Origin: Marasmius tenuissimus
Taxonomy: Eukaryota; Basidiomycota; Agaricomycetes; Agaricales; Marasmiaceae
DNA: 64,000 nt
Assembly (NCBI GenBank): GCA_029532415.1
Contig: JAQOTA010000053.1
Span: forward strand, 5,642,001-5,706,000
Direction of reading: 5' to 3'
Shown: positions 34,669 through 46,132 of the stretch, piece by piece
How the letters are laid out: the number at the start of each line of letters is the position of its first letter
Position numbering within the stretch: the stretch's first letter is position 1
Position numbers and translations under genes: made by a program
The notes under the pieces: generated by a model
What the model was told of the DNA's origin: nothing
Seen by the model: only the letters and a program-made list of their open reading frames with translations
The model's database searches: none

Positions 34669-35747
34669 ATGTCCGACGGATTCACCTATGTTATAGGTAA
34701 CCTGATCCAACGAACATGGTAACCTCAACATGCTGATTTTTACGGAGACAGAACACATGGAAGACGACGATGAAATCTCCAAGACGGTGCCTCCATGGGT
34801 CGATCTGGAATATGCAGTAAGTTGTTACTTCCTGCGTGGATGATCGTGAAGGCAAAATTGGTCGTTTTGTATGTAACAGCACATGCGAACCCTAGCAGGC
34901 CCCAAATCCCGCGTTTTGTTCACAAATCTATCAAAAGTATCGGCAGAAAGTCTGGAGAACAAGTTCAAATCGTCGGCGTCGTCTTCAACATCAGAAACCT
35001 TAGCAGAGGTATCCTGTCGTACAGCCGGAATCCTTGAGATAATCAAAGAAGAACTTAGGGGCTCACTAGAAAAAGTCTGCTTGTTGGATCCAAAGGCAGA
35101 GAAGGAGATCTCTCCTGAAGATGGAGACGGCCGATTCGAATGGTTCTTGTTCGGAGTGAGTTATCTCGCGTATCTCTCATGCAAAGGCTTAGCATCGATA
35201 GTGATTAGGGAATTTTGGGCGACGATCCGCCTCGAGATAGAACCGGTGAACTTCGCGTACTCGGATTTCCTGGCCGTCGCCTCGGACCTGTTCAAATGAC
35301 CACCGATACCGCGCTGGGCGTCACGAAACGCGTTGTACACGACAAAGGTGCGTACTCCTATCAATTGATTCTCTCATCAAGCAACCCTGATGTTTGATTA
35401 CTGAACAGTGCCTCTTGACAAGATTGAGTACACGGTAAGCCATACCCTGTCCTCGAGAGCCTCAAAAAGCTCATGAATGCCCCTCAAATTTGCAGGAATT
35501 TCCAACTATAAGGTTCAACTCCAAGGTACGCGTTGACATCAACGAGAAAGTTTATCTGCGAACTAATGACTTCGATTTAGGAAAGCGTCGAAATGCCGTT
35601 CCGTTCGTACTATCTTCCTGGTTAACTGCTCCTTCGCCTCAATTCTTTTCAGGATACATGACCGAGGGGCTCTCCAAAGAACCTCTCCTTCCACCAGGAA
35701 TGCGCCAACTCCTTCACGAAGACCTCAATAAAAGCTTCGATTTCTGA
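34669..35747 (+). CDS. SFM1: SFM1-type SPOUT protein arginine methyltransferase
   Basis: An orthologue of yeast Sfm1, a SPOUT-fold methyltransferase that modifies an arginine of ribosomal protein uS3 (Rps3) using S-adenosylmethionine. It begins MSDGFTYVIEHMEDDDEISK, with the family's IEHME near the start, then PPWVDLEYAHM. A mid segment carries VCLLDPKAEKEISPEDG and FEWFLFG. The SAM-binding knot reads GILGDDPPRDRTGELR, then RRLGPVQMTTDTALGVTKRV, VPLDKIEYTEFPTIRF and SVEMPFRSYY, ending LLPPGMRQLLHEDLNKSFDF. These agree block by block with Sfm1 (CLLDP, GGILGDxPPRDRT, RRLGxxQMTTDTA, MPFRY, LPxGM). Eight exons or so keep frame, with TGA at 35745-35747. A serine-rich insert (SSASSSTSETL) is extra compared with yeast. 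The length is about 250 residues, somewhat longer than yeast. This is a housekeeping gene sitting beside the SDR array. Confidence 0.92.
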
Positions 35748-36189
35748 AGACGAAGAGATTGCAGTTTCACGTAATTAGACCCTCTACGTAGTTCGTTCGC
35801 GAGGAGTGGGATGTCAATCAGTCCTGGGTGCTTCCCCCCCAAAATCCGTTGATGCTCTAGAAGCTGGAGAGAGGGTCACGGTGAGGTGCTAGTTCATAGA
35901 GAAGAGAAATATCAAGGCATCGATACGACTCTGGGCCTCAGAGCCATCGTCAGGGTCCATGCACCCAGTTTCGAAGCCGTAGGTCCGCCTTTATAAGGCG
36001 AGCAAAGCTTCGGTTGACCAGGTCGTTCTACACAACTGTATTCAGGCAATGTGCTGGCATACTCATCAGCACAGAACGTACTCTCGGTTCTAGCGCTCGT
36101 AAGCAACGGCGGGTTTGGCCATTCTGGCTCCGAGCACAACTTCAACGCACCCAAGATATGTCAAACCTATGCTACCTATCTTTGCTAGG
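35748..36189. other. Intergenic region, SFM1 to SDR relic
   Basis: No coding remnant of the missing SDR N-terminus could be recognised. A TATA-like TTTATAAGG lies at about 35990. A C-run is at about 35835. Confidence 0.4.
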
Positions 36190-36477
36190 TATGCTTCGAC
36201 CAAGGCTGCTGTACGGAGCCTCACCTGGATCCCCGTGAGCGCTTATACTTCTGGACACACCGACACCCAGTTGTGGGAGACGATTGATATCGCCCTCGCC
36301 AAGATGAACGGACTGGAAGTCGGGGAAACTTGGAAATCCATGGAGAAGACAGTGGCATTGGGGAGGAACGGAGATCCGCAAGACATATCCAGGCTTGTAT
36401 CATTCATCGCTGGACCAGATTCCGACTGGATCACTGGGCAGACAATGGTTGTCGATGACGGGTGTGTGTTTTCTTGA
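36190..36477 (+). pseudogene. Truncated SDR relic (fifth copy, inverted)
   Basis: A plus-strand remnant of the same SDR family as the four minus-strand copies. Recognisable sequence starts at YASTKAAVRSLT (the catalytic Tyr-Lys block). It then lacks about a dozen residues (the GFAQE.GPH...VNAYAPG stretch is collapsed to a short IPVSAYTSG), and resumes TDTQLWETIDIALAKMNGLE to ISRLVSFIAGPDSDWITGQT, ending VVDDGCVFS. The whole cofactor-binding half is missing, and the conserved VDGG is changed to VDDG. It cannot make a working SDR. The reading frame of the remnant is still open, suggesting fairly recent loss or a chimeric small product. Confidence 0.85.
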
Positions 36478-37476
36478 TCTTAATCCATGTCATTTAGTGT
36501 AGAGTATACCTATGTGTAACAGCTTGAGAAGTCAATTTACGGCTGTAGCTTCCGTATTTCTTCAGCCAGGTTGAGTGTCAAACAGCGCAAAGACAGCGTA
36601 AGATGTAGCTTCTATGAGTGAGCATGACACGAATCGACCCGACAGTACCAAGTCGTACAAGTACCTAAATAGAAAGGTCGGAGATGGAACGGGGGTTTTA
36701 CTTCCTATGTATTGTTTTTGAAGAAGAGAATCACTTTTAAGTAGAGAGAACTTCTACTTGTTAATGCTTAATGGGTCGCGTTTGCTCGAGGACGGTCGAC
36801 TGGGAAAGCTCGGCAACATAGTGCACTGCTCTCAGCCGCCGCTCATCCCGAATCTACTTTGATGCGGTGTGGTCAATAATTATAGCCTATCAGTCATCAC
36901 CTATGCAAGGCGAAACTGAGCGCTCACCGCTCAGACCTCAACCTGGATGGGGCATGGTCCAGGCACGCGTCGGACGACTCGCGACGCGTCTAGTCACGTG
37001 GGTCACGTGGCCATACAAGGCAGGGTGTGTGTGTGTGGACCTCCAACATTCCATTTCAGTCTATTATGTTGATGATGTTTATAATATTGACAGCACATGT
37101 TCATTCAACGAAGAAGAGTCTATCTGTGCTGGGACCTCTGCTTCGAGGCGACATTGAAGAAGGGGCCATGCTGTGGCCACGAGTTTCCATATCGAGCCGG
37201 AGACGAGTCGATCGCCGGATGAGTCAGCATAGCATCACTCACAGAAATCCTCGTTTAGAAAGCCATGTTGCAGAGCCCTTGACTGCTTACCTTGACCTGC
37301 ACTCTCTATCCCGAACCATAACCTTTCGAAAACTTTCATCTTGGATGTTCTCGACTAGACGGACCTGTCTCTTTCACTGAACGCTCTCATAATCAATCGG
37401 AACTACAGCAACCTCCAAGAATACCTCGATTCGATTATTCACCCTTTCGGCTCCTCCGGATTTCATTTTTTGTGCG
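36478..37476. other. Upstream region of ATG1
   Basis: About 1 kb without a supported gene. It contains the E-box/ACGCGT cluster described separately, and a GTGTGTGTGTG tract at about 37025. Short frames in the last 450 bp have no motifs. Confidence 0.45.
36965..37009. promoter_or_regulatory. Cluster of two ACGCGT and two CACGTG boxes
   Basis: ACGCGT occurs at 36965-36970 and 36984-36989, and CACGTG at 36995-37000 and 37004-37009 (as a TCACGTGG direct repeat). All lie within 45 bp, about 470 bp before the ATG1 start. CACGTG is the classic bHLH E-box and ACGCGT the MluI cell-cycle box of other fungi. Their use here is inferred from clustering only. Confidence 0.45.
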
Positions 37477-40400
37477 ATGGCATCTCCCTCGACTTCAAGG
37501 AAGCCGAGTACACAGGGTACCTCAAGACGAGAGAGCGAGCAAGAGGTGGGACAGTACGTTATTGGGACAGAGATTGGGAAGGGGAGTTTCGCTACGGTGT
37601 ACAAGGGGTACCATGAAGTGCGTATCTTGAAGTGGTTCAATAGTTTCCATTGCTTACACGACTTGACACAGGAAACTCGACAAGCAGTGGCTATCAAGAC
37701 CGTCAAACGCGACAAACTCTCACCCAAGTTGTTCGAGAACTTACAGAGTGAAATCCAGATATTGAAGTATTTATCTCATCGACATATAACACGGCTCATT
37801 GACATCGTCGTATGTTTCTCTCTGGTTCCGTTGCCAGGATTTGGTCTGATTACCTTTCGTTCAGAGAGCCGACAATTACATCTACTTGATCATGGAATAC
37901 TGCTCAGGCGGAGACCTCACCAACTACATCAAGAAACGTGGTCGAGTCGAAACACTCGAGTACATTCCGAGTCCAGGTGCACCACCCCAGTATTATCCAC
38001 ATCCACGGACTGGCGGTCTCGATGAGATTGTCGTCCGCAGCTTCCTCCGACAACTAGCTCGTGCGCTCAAGTTTCTCCGACATCGAAACCTGATACATAG
38101 AGATATCAAGCCCCAGAATCTCCTTCTCAGTCCTGCTGGTCCGGAAGATCACCTACGAGGACATCCCCTTGGTGTGCCCCTTCTCAAGGTCGCGGATTTC
38201 GGGTTCGCGAGGTCGCTACCGAACGCGATGATGGCAGAGACGTTGTGTGGTTCTCCGTATGTTGTCACTTCTCTATTCCTGTGAGGTAACACCTGTTCAC
38301 GCGTTGGTACAGGCTTTACATGGCTCCTGAAATCCTTGGTTACAAGAAATATGACGCTAAAGCCGACCTCTGGTCAGTCGGCGCCGTGCTGTATGAGATG
38401 GCGGTCGGGAAGCCCCCTTTTCGCGCCCAGAATCACATAGAGCTGCTCAAGAAGATCGAGCACTCCAAGGGTATTAAGTTCCCGGATGAAGACCCCAACT
38501 CGTCTGCAGCGAAGAGTGGTGGAGGTGGAAGCGAAGCGTATCCCGTCCCCAGCGACATAAAGAAGCTGATAAGGATGCTGCTCAAGCAGAAGCCCATTGA
38601 GCGCGCAAGTTTCGAAGATTTCTTCGGGAGTACCGCGATGGCGAAGAGCAAGTTTTCACGACCGAGAGAGGATCTTCAGCATAATTCTCAACAGAACTCT
38701 CTGCAGAACGTGGAAGCGGAGACGAAACAATGGGCGGAAGGGAGACCGGTGACGCCTGAGAATCATAGGATTATTCCTCCAGAAGTTTTGGACGAAAATG
38801 CGATGATACCTCCCAGCAGGTTCAACTTTCGACGAACCTCGACGCAGGGCACGGCGGGGACAGAAGGTACGCCGCCGACCGTGGAAAAGCCGCTCCCAGA
38901 GCAAGGGTATGTACCCTCACTGTCATTCTGAACGTCGTTTGATGTAACTTCTATCTTAGACCCAGCCATTCCCCACCGATATCGAGAAATCCATCCCACA
39001 AGGCATCTCAGCAATCGCCATCACGGCCTGGGTCCAGAGAGGAGTCTTCTATACCCGGAGAAACAGAGGAAGATGGTATCCTCCGACGCGAGTACGTGCT
39101 AGTCGACGAAACACGCGCCGTGGAGTTCAACCGTGCTGTGGATGGTGAGCCTAATTCCATGCTCTTACGACCACCGTTTTCATTGACCTTTTCGATTTAC
39201 CTAGAACTCAATACTCTTCCTCGACGACCTCTACAAGATCGCCGAGTTCCTCCTTCACCTTCATTGGACGATTTCCCTGATGGACACCTACTTGCCGTGA
39301 ACATCCCAACTCCCAACGTACCACCCAGCTCGGCACCAATCACTTTCCCTCCACCCCCAAATACCACGCAAGCCCCACCGGTTCCACCTCTATCGTCTTC
39401 CCCGTCCAGCGTGGCCTCGCGAGCTGCCTCTAATGCCTTGCATCGTGCTCTAAGCTTAGCTTCCAAGAAGCTTTTTGGCACGACGAACCCGACCGGCGCA
39501 GCAAGACGACAATCCTCTCAATCATCGCTTCGTGAAGGTTCCACGCCAGCGCAGAACGGGAATACTACGAGTGTCCCGTCGTCGCCTCGGCGACCTCAGA
39601 TCATCACTCTAGACCCTGCGGAGGGAGGCAATGATCCTTTGGAGGATAAGATGCTTCGGGAGTTGGAAGAGTTGGCGCAGAAGACGGATGTGTTGACGCG
39701 TTGGGGGGATGAGATGTATGAGTATGTCAAGGCCGTTCCGCAAAGTACGTCTCGTTCTTCTACCTCGTTATTGTTTCTCGTTGGCTGACTTGGTCCTTTG
39801 CCCGTAGAACCCCTTGCGGACCCCTCCAAGTTTGCGAAGAGGGAAGGAGAGGCTGATAAACTCGCTCGGAAGCGGAAGAACGCTGACATGGAAGCGGAGT
39901 ATAACGCCGTGACGTGTGTTGCGGTGTACATGCTCCTTATGTCGTTCTCCCAGAAGGGAGTGAATATTCTGAGGAACTACCAGGAGCATATGAGGATGAG
40001 ATATCCAGATGGTGATTTCGTCGTCAGCGAGGGGTTTGATGATGGTATGTCGTTCTTCTATGGTCTGCGTGGGATGCGATGGTTGATTGGATGCGATTTC
40101 TTTTAGCATTGAAATGGTTCAAGGAACATTTCATCAAGTGTAACGAACGTGCTGCGTTGGTCAAGACTTGGTTACCGGCGCAGTACGATGGTCCGAAGAG
40201 CTGGTTGGACCAGTTGGTGTATGACCGTGCGCTTCTACTCGTATGTTCCCCTATTCTTTCTCTGTAGTCTCTTGCAATGCTCAATGTTTGCTGCGCAGAG
40301 TCGAACAGCTGCTCGTAAGGAGCTTCTTGATCAAGCTGTGACCCCGGACGAGTGCGAGAAGCTTTACGAGGAATCGCTGTGGTGTTTGTACGCGCTCCAG

Positions 40401-40703
40401 GACGATCTGTTACAGACAGGCAATCCGTTTATGGATGAGGATCGGGCGACAATCGCTACCTGTACGTCGCGGTCTTACTACCCATACGCCTCCTTGCTGA
40501 CGCGTCGGCTTTCTCTTTCTCTTCTAGGGATCAAGCGTACGAAGTTACGACTCCTCCGGTGCAGAGCGCGCATGTCGATGACTGCTCGAGATCGACTCAA
40601 CGATGCTCGTGCGGATGTCAACCTCGTCGATGCGGTTCGAGTACCAGCGCCATGGGAGACTGGTGGAACCCAAAACCAGACTATCCCTTCGTCCGCTTCA
40701 TAA
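37477..40703 (+). CDS. ATG1: Autophagy-initiating Ser/Thr protein kinase ATG1 (ULK family)
   Basis: The kinase that starts autophagosome formation at the phagophore assembly site, together with ATG13 and ATG17. The N-terminal kinase domain begins after about 25 residues: [18 protein letters not shown] (P-loop), [11 protein letters not shown] (catalytic Lys), [45 protein letters not shown] (catalytic loop), [20 protein letters not shown] (DFG), [12 protein letters not shown] and [21 protein letters not shown] Ser/Pro/Gln-rich linker follows. The C-terminal ATG13-binding (tandem MIT) region is spread over several exons: [69 protein letters not shown] and [15 protein letters not shown]. It ends at TAA 40701-40703. 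Some eleven exons keep frame; total length is near 900 residues, normal for the family. An insert with [20 protein letters not shown] sits inside the kinase domain, as in other fungal ATG1s. Confidence 0.95.
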
Positions 40704-41092
40704 CGCTTACCGTCTCTATTCTTTGCTGCCATATTTATGCTGACTATAATTGTCTAATGTTCTCTCTCTCTCTCTCTCTCTACTTCTCGATCTACTCTCA
40801 TTCATCGGCACCATCCATCGTCGTCATCGTTCTCGGGATTTTTCATCAATGTTATATATGTACTTATGTTGTAGATTGCAGATCCTTTTCTCAGCGCCAT
40901 ACCTTCCAAGGTTTCATCGATCCCTCTAGTGTATACAATCGTCTCCTTTTCCTGTACTTACCCCCGCGTGGTTCCATATGATACCTCTCGAACGCCCCTT
41001 TCACATGTGCAATGGCATATGTAATGGTATAATGTATCAGCAATTGTTTTCTACGCAATAACAAAGGAGTCGTAGGAATTACACGAAGCAGA
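40704..41092. other. Convergent 3' region of ATG1
   Basis: This is 3' flank with the CT microsatellite. Parts of this flank (about 40900-41060) are recognisable in the decayed ATG1 3' copy near 63.8 kb. Confidence 0.5.
40761..40781. repeat. (CT)n microsatellite
   Basis: An uninterrupted run of ten CT units lies in the ATG1 3' flank. Confidence 0.9.
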
Positions 41093-42416
41093 CTAGGTCT
41101 TGACTAGGCTGGTTAATTTGCGTCTCGCCGTCCCTCTGACCGAATTCCTGTGATGGGCTGCAGACTCGTACGATAAGTAGGGCAAATATTTAGGCATAAG
41201 AGCACCACCCACTGCGTCTGAATGGTTTACATCTTGACTCCCTCCAAAGCGCGAGACGCCTGCGCCGCCGCTAGCAACGGCACGTAGGGTCATATCGTTT
41301 GACCTAGACCTCGAAAATGAGATCGGGTCGTCAGTTATATTGTCTATGCCTTCCTCGTGAAAGTGCATTGACATCCCGACGCTCCGGAAGATCGAGCACG
41401 ATCCGATGCCGAAGAAGACGTGGCTCATCATCATAAATCCGACGCGATACGCCACGGGAATGGTCTTGATTGTGATTATGGGGATAGCGACCAGACCGCG
41501 AGACACCACCATCCTAGGATTTTAAGAGGGAATCACAAACTCAATATAGCGCAACGTCAGGATATGGACTCACAGGTAAAACTGCTGTTCACGTCGTAAA
41601 AGCGCTTTTGGAAAGGACGGTAGGTCTTTGGCTGCAATTGCGATCTTCAGCTTCTCGAGAAACCGAGTGTGATCTGTGGCGTAGACGATGGGGGAAAGGG
41701 CAACGACATTGCTCGCTGCAAGGGCCATACAGGTGCCCTGAATTACATGGATGCACAACATGGTTTGTGCAAGGGTTAAATCGAAGCTGGTGTGCATACA
41801 CAGGTCTGTGCTAATCATGCCTCCTTGGAGTCCGTAGGTGTTCGCCACGGAGGCTCCGGAAGTGATCAGCCACAGAACAAAGAGACAACGGACTACCCAG
41901 GTGTGGCCGGAGGAGATGGCACGAGTTCGTAAATGGTGAAGGCCCGATACCAGGAGATAGGAAAGGGACCATAGGCATACCACCGCGAGATGAAGGGCAT
42001 GACACTGACGTGAGCTTCTAACCCGCACGGCTAGAACAAGGTTTATTGTGGTGTACACTGCAAGGAAAAACTGACCCACACAAGAACACAGTCTCCACGA
42101 TCGCGAGCGACAAAGACACAAGTCTGAAATGCGTTGTGGTTCTCATTATTTTGGCCGTTGTATTGGGAAGAGTGTGAGCGTACCTCGACGCTAAATATAC
42201 TGCCTGTGGGAGATGGAATCCAGATTTGCACATGAGACGAAAATCAACTCGTGCATGTATCACGATATCCCAAAGGTACACCTGTAATAGAATCAGAACT
42301 CAACGTAGGTGGACAGACAAATGATAACTCACTACCGTTGCAGTCAAAGCAATGCAGCAAAGATGGCGTTGTTGTGTTTGAAGCGTTGAGTCTCCAGTTC
42401 CGACTGAGGAATCCAT
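41093..42416 (-). CDS. DUF6533-like seven-helix membrane protein, copy A
   Basis: A multi-pass membrane protein of a mushroom-specific group; its function is unknown. The ATG is at 42416: MDSSVGTGDSTLQTQQRHLC leads into helix 1, CCIALTATVYLWDIVIHARV, the YLWD...DF..M pattern of DUF6533-like N-termini. Later helices are LVSLSLAIVETVFLCVYTTI, CHALHLAVVCLWSLSYLLVS, WVVRCLFVLWLITSG, TLAQTMLCIHVIQGTCMALA and the C-terminal VVSRGLVAIPIITIKTIPVA. A basic loop, RFLEKLKIAIAAKDLPSFPK, lies on the inner side, followed by RREQQFYL. Four or five introns keep frame, and a polar tail runs to TAG at 41093. Copy B (49668-50947) matches it exon for exon, except that the last 15 or so residues are in another frame, so the tail is not under strong constraint. 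No ligand or partner can be inferred. Confidence 0.72.
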
Positions 42417-43212
42417 ATGACGGGAGGATTGTGAGATACTGGTGTGCCTCCAAAACGCAACTTAAGTACTCTGCGATGACTGAGCTGGCTCAATACATGG
42501 ATAACTGAGTCCGAGTCGACCATTGTGGTGGTCTAATTGTATAGCGAGAGGATCGTGCAACATATGTACACGAGCCCGTGCACCACGCCAACTTCCAAGT
42601 TTAGTCGATGTGAGTCGAACGCGATTCAGTTTCCAAATAGACCTATAGCCGGTCCTGTAACGACGATGAGTCGATGACAAGCAGGCCCGGAGTAGGCCAG
42701 GTATCCTCGTACTACTACCCCATCCACACGCCCATGGCACGGGATGCACAGCAAGCTGTCCTGTCAAACTCCCTTTGTATGACGGTCGAAATGATAGTCA
42801 GCGATGGTGACCAGGAAGTTCCAAGAGACAGTAGGGTCAAGGGCTTTTGGTACGTGTCAGTACATCGTTTACGCCGAAGTAGAGCTCTTGCCTGTATCTT
42901 GTAGTCTGATAGAAGGTAAGATAGTGCCTACGATATGAGAAATGCCCAATCACGTGCCGAAAAATAACACACGGCGAACAGGGTGTTTGCCACGCCGTTC
43001 TGAGCCGTACGTTGCTTCTCCAAACCCCGCACATGCCTTACAGTCCGTTTCTCCAGCTTCTTGAACCGTGCATCATTCTAGAAGGACATGGCGAATTGTG
43101 GCTTGATAGGAGGTCCACAGGATGACCACGGGATTGTCATTGTTGGAACAACAATCGTATTTGCAATGTGGCCGCTTTACGAAAACCCGGGTAATTCTGA
43201 GCGCAGAACACC
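42417..43212. other. Upstream flank of membrane protein A
   Basis: Non-coding as far as I can see. It aligns in pieces with the upstream flank of copy B (about 50950-51650), for example GACTTGTGGCTTGAT-type sequence near 43090 and 51560. Confidence 0.45.
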
Positions 43213-44354
43213 CATCAGTGAAACGGGAATTCTATGAGAGGCATGGGCGGCATGGATGCATGAAAAATTTCCGCTCTCCATGCACCCCATGCCAAATTCT
43301 TAAAAAACTGTCCATACCTCCTCATAGGTATGGGAGGTATTGGGGTATATCACGCACTCAGGAGTACAGAGATCAATTCAACTAATAAACTATTATAACT
43401 GTTCAGTACGTAGTAAGTAAGTAAATAGAAGGGCGAAGAACTTTGCGCCTTGAAAGCAAACAGAGGCCAGATCGCGCTGGTTAAGTACCTGCGTGGGAGA
43501 ACTGTACAGTTTCTCGGAAAGTTCCGAGTGGCTTGCCAATCACGGTCACGGGTTGCCGGTTGACGACACATCAATTTTTCCCTCGACGTCTTCAAGTTCT
43601 ACTGTCCATTCCCAGCACCTTCTACAAAGCCTTGCTCGTTGGCCCGTTTGACTTGCAAAACAAAAGTATGCCTATGACATGTTTTCTTCTATCGTGATTA
43701 TTCAAACCAAATTTCTAGGCTTTCGACGTCAAGATACAATTAGGAACTTAGGAAAGGGTAGTGATATCGAGTTGGGACAGATTGGTACCGGGGTGAGTTG
43801 TGTTCATTTCTTTTCTTTCTTTCCGAAACTCATTATATGTCCAGGTATGGTCTGTCTATTTCGATATTCGGCTGTGTGGTAGCAAAGGTTGATCTTGGCA
43901 GGCTGCAGAAATCAGTTGCGTGGCACGGGAAGTTAATCGTGAGTTGTTACGTGCATTTTTCTGCCTGATAGTAACTAATTCGAGGTTGTTACTTCAGTGG
44001 CGCAAATCTGAGTGTGAATTGGCTTGTTGGACAGTTGAAAAAGACCGAGCGGGCAGATTCAAGTAGGAGTACAGGCGCATAGTAGATAGGTTTTTGTACC
44101 TAGCAGTATCGAGTACATTCTGCACAATAAAATCATCATTTCCCGCCGCATTTTTCGATGTATACTGTAGATTAGATGTATGGAGAGGTAGGGGGAGGTA
44201 TGTAGCGTTAGACAGTATGGAGGCATGGAGCTGCATAGGCTTGGGTTGATGGCTCCATGCATGCCCCCCCTACTCCATACTGGTATGGGGGAGGTATGGG
44301 AAGGTATGGGAAGGTATGGATCCATACCTCCATAGATTTCCCGTTTCACTGATG
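43213..44354. mobile_element. Non-autonomous TIR transposon, 1,142 bp
   Basis: The left end (43213-43236) reads CATCAGTGAAACGGGAATTC then TATG. The right end (44331-44354) is its reverse complement with a single mismatch in 24 bp. Just inside both ends are many copies of the short word GGTATGG / CCATACC (for example 43315-43340 and 44280-44333), a typical subterminal arrangement for transposase binding. There is no transposase frame inside, so it is non-autonomous. The paralogous flank of membrane-protein copy B (about 51630-51690) lacks the element, giving a natural empty site. A clear target-site duplication was not found; only a CC on both sides is shared. The CAGTG-type terminus could suggest hAT-like or CACTA-like ancestry, but this is open. 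Confidence 0.75.
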
Positions 44355-45845
44355 CCGGGCTATGGGAGGATTTGTTTACCAGCGACACGAGGGAGAGGGA
44401 TGATGAGGGTGAGAGATTCCTCAGAGCGCAGCAATTGGAAGGTGTTGCTGAAGGACGAACTAGTGCCAAAGACTTACTGGGAGCCGCCATGAAAAAAAAA
44501 CGACGATCGAAGAGGCTTTGTCAGCGCGTGTGGCGTTACCCGGACCGTACGGTCCACCTTGCTCACGAGTCGCTGGTTGACTGACGATGATCTCCTCGTG
44601 AGGCAAACTCCGATTGGGACTTTCAGGCTTTCAGCTCTCGACTTGGCTCCGTTCGAGAATCGACATACAATGTTCAACGTACTGAAGTTATTACTTCTGA
44701 GGTCAATTCCACGCCCCCTTTGGCCGCATCCAAGTAGAATCGGGATGGACCTATCAAGCTTTCTTAGTCGGTCCACCTCAATCTTCCTTACCCAACCAGA
44801 CTTGTGCATAGAATCATGACAGAGGAAAGTGGAGGCCCTGTCCCCCGGAATGTAGCAATGTTCACAGCTTGGATATTGATAGATTAGGGTTTGCTGCTAT
44901 CTAAAAGTGAAATTCAGTCTGGAAAAGAGACTTGGGAGAAAATTAATATTATTGAACTAACGACTGAGTCGGTGGCAGGGAACTGGAAGAACGAATCGAA
45001 ATTCCCAACTTACCACAGACCTACACCTCAATATCAATCTTGCATCTGATCGGGGAAATTGATCACTGGATAGAAGATGTAGTGACACCTCGGTCGGCCG
45101 CAGGCTTTCATTTCCGACCGCATTAGTGTAACTTTGTTGAAACCGCATGCGATACAGGTATGGTTAGTCCGTGTCTTTCGCGCTCCTTTTCACGCCGTAG
45201 GCATATTCATATCTCCGTTCATGAATCTCTTGAACAGGCTGCCGCTCAGGTCTTCTCGTTCTACGAATCAAAAGATGTATGTGCATTCGTTCTGAATCTT
45301 GAGCTCTACGCATATGTGACTAGAAGCATCTTCCGGAATACGGTATCGTGAAATTACACGTCTCAGGATATGCTGAGCTTCCCGGTAGCCTCGGTCCTCA
45401 ACGCCGGCCATACGCATGTTCCTCAGAAGATTTCAACCCCACAACGCTATCTTTACTCTCTTCTTCTCCGTAACACCTATTGCACAGAGAGACATTGAGA
45501 TGCTGCTGGAACATTAAGTTCGTGTCCTCCTTCGCCGTTGAGTGACTCCACTTAGAATGGCCATCAGTTTTCCCCAGCTCAAGTTCTGGAGATCTGGGCA
45601 CGAGCCTCGGTCAACCCGTGTTACGATTTACTGGCACATATGAAAACTACTGAGGAGAGGCGCGCCAAAAGGTGCTGGTTTGTGGTGATTAATTCGGTGA
45701 ACTCGACAAAAGACTGACTCACGCATCGAATGAATTGATCAACTTCGGCGATATTAACCTCCGACCTTAAATATTCCCTTCCGTGTACCCTCGCGGCTCT
45801 AGACATACCACTTCGCTGTATGCGAGATCGTTGATTACCTTGACG
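44355..45845. other. Relic-rich intergenic region
   Basis: It begins with the continuation of the duplicated flank (TTTACCAGCGACACGAG at about 44372, compare 51672). It contains a word TTGACTGACGATGATCTCCT at 44577 that recurs in diverged form at about 52436 and 53120. A poly-A run lies at 44492. No intact gene is seen. Confidence 0.4.
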
Positions 45846-46132
45846 CATGGCTTCGACATCAGCCACATCGGAACTCCTTGCCCCAATGATCGCATTTTCA
45901 TACCCCGCAAACCCTTCCCTTCTTCAATCAGGAGATCGGCTCACCATTGAAGGTTCGACCGTAAAGCTTCCTATCTTGTCTTGTTGTGACGGAGGTCAAT
46001 GATGTTCCGCGATGCAGAGACAAGACTCCAGCCTCTAATGATGAGTGGCAGATCGTCAATGGCGTTGTCCTCATATACGAGATTAAGGAGACCCAGAGGC
46101 GATCTCCGGAAGTGACGGATCTCTGTGAGTAA
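45846..46132 (+). CDS. Small hypothetical protein, doubtful
   Basis: ATG at 45846 opens MASTSATSELLAPMIAFSYP then ANPSLLQSGDRLTIEGST. A very short putative intron of about 36 nt joins it to VNDVPRCRDKTPASNDEWQI and VNGVVLIYEIKETQRRSPEV, ending at TAA. I do not recognise it. The second half looks protein-like (WQIVNGVVLIYEIKE). It could be a small gene, a fragment of a larger lost gene, or chance. Confidence 0.2.

Noticed and set aside
41512..42500. Alternative start of membrane protein A in the frame EAHQYLTILPSYGF
   Set aside because: That frame cannot be joined in phase to YLWDIV; the ATG at 42416 (MDSSVG) can, and copy B agrees.
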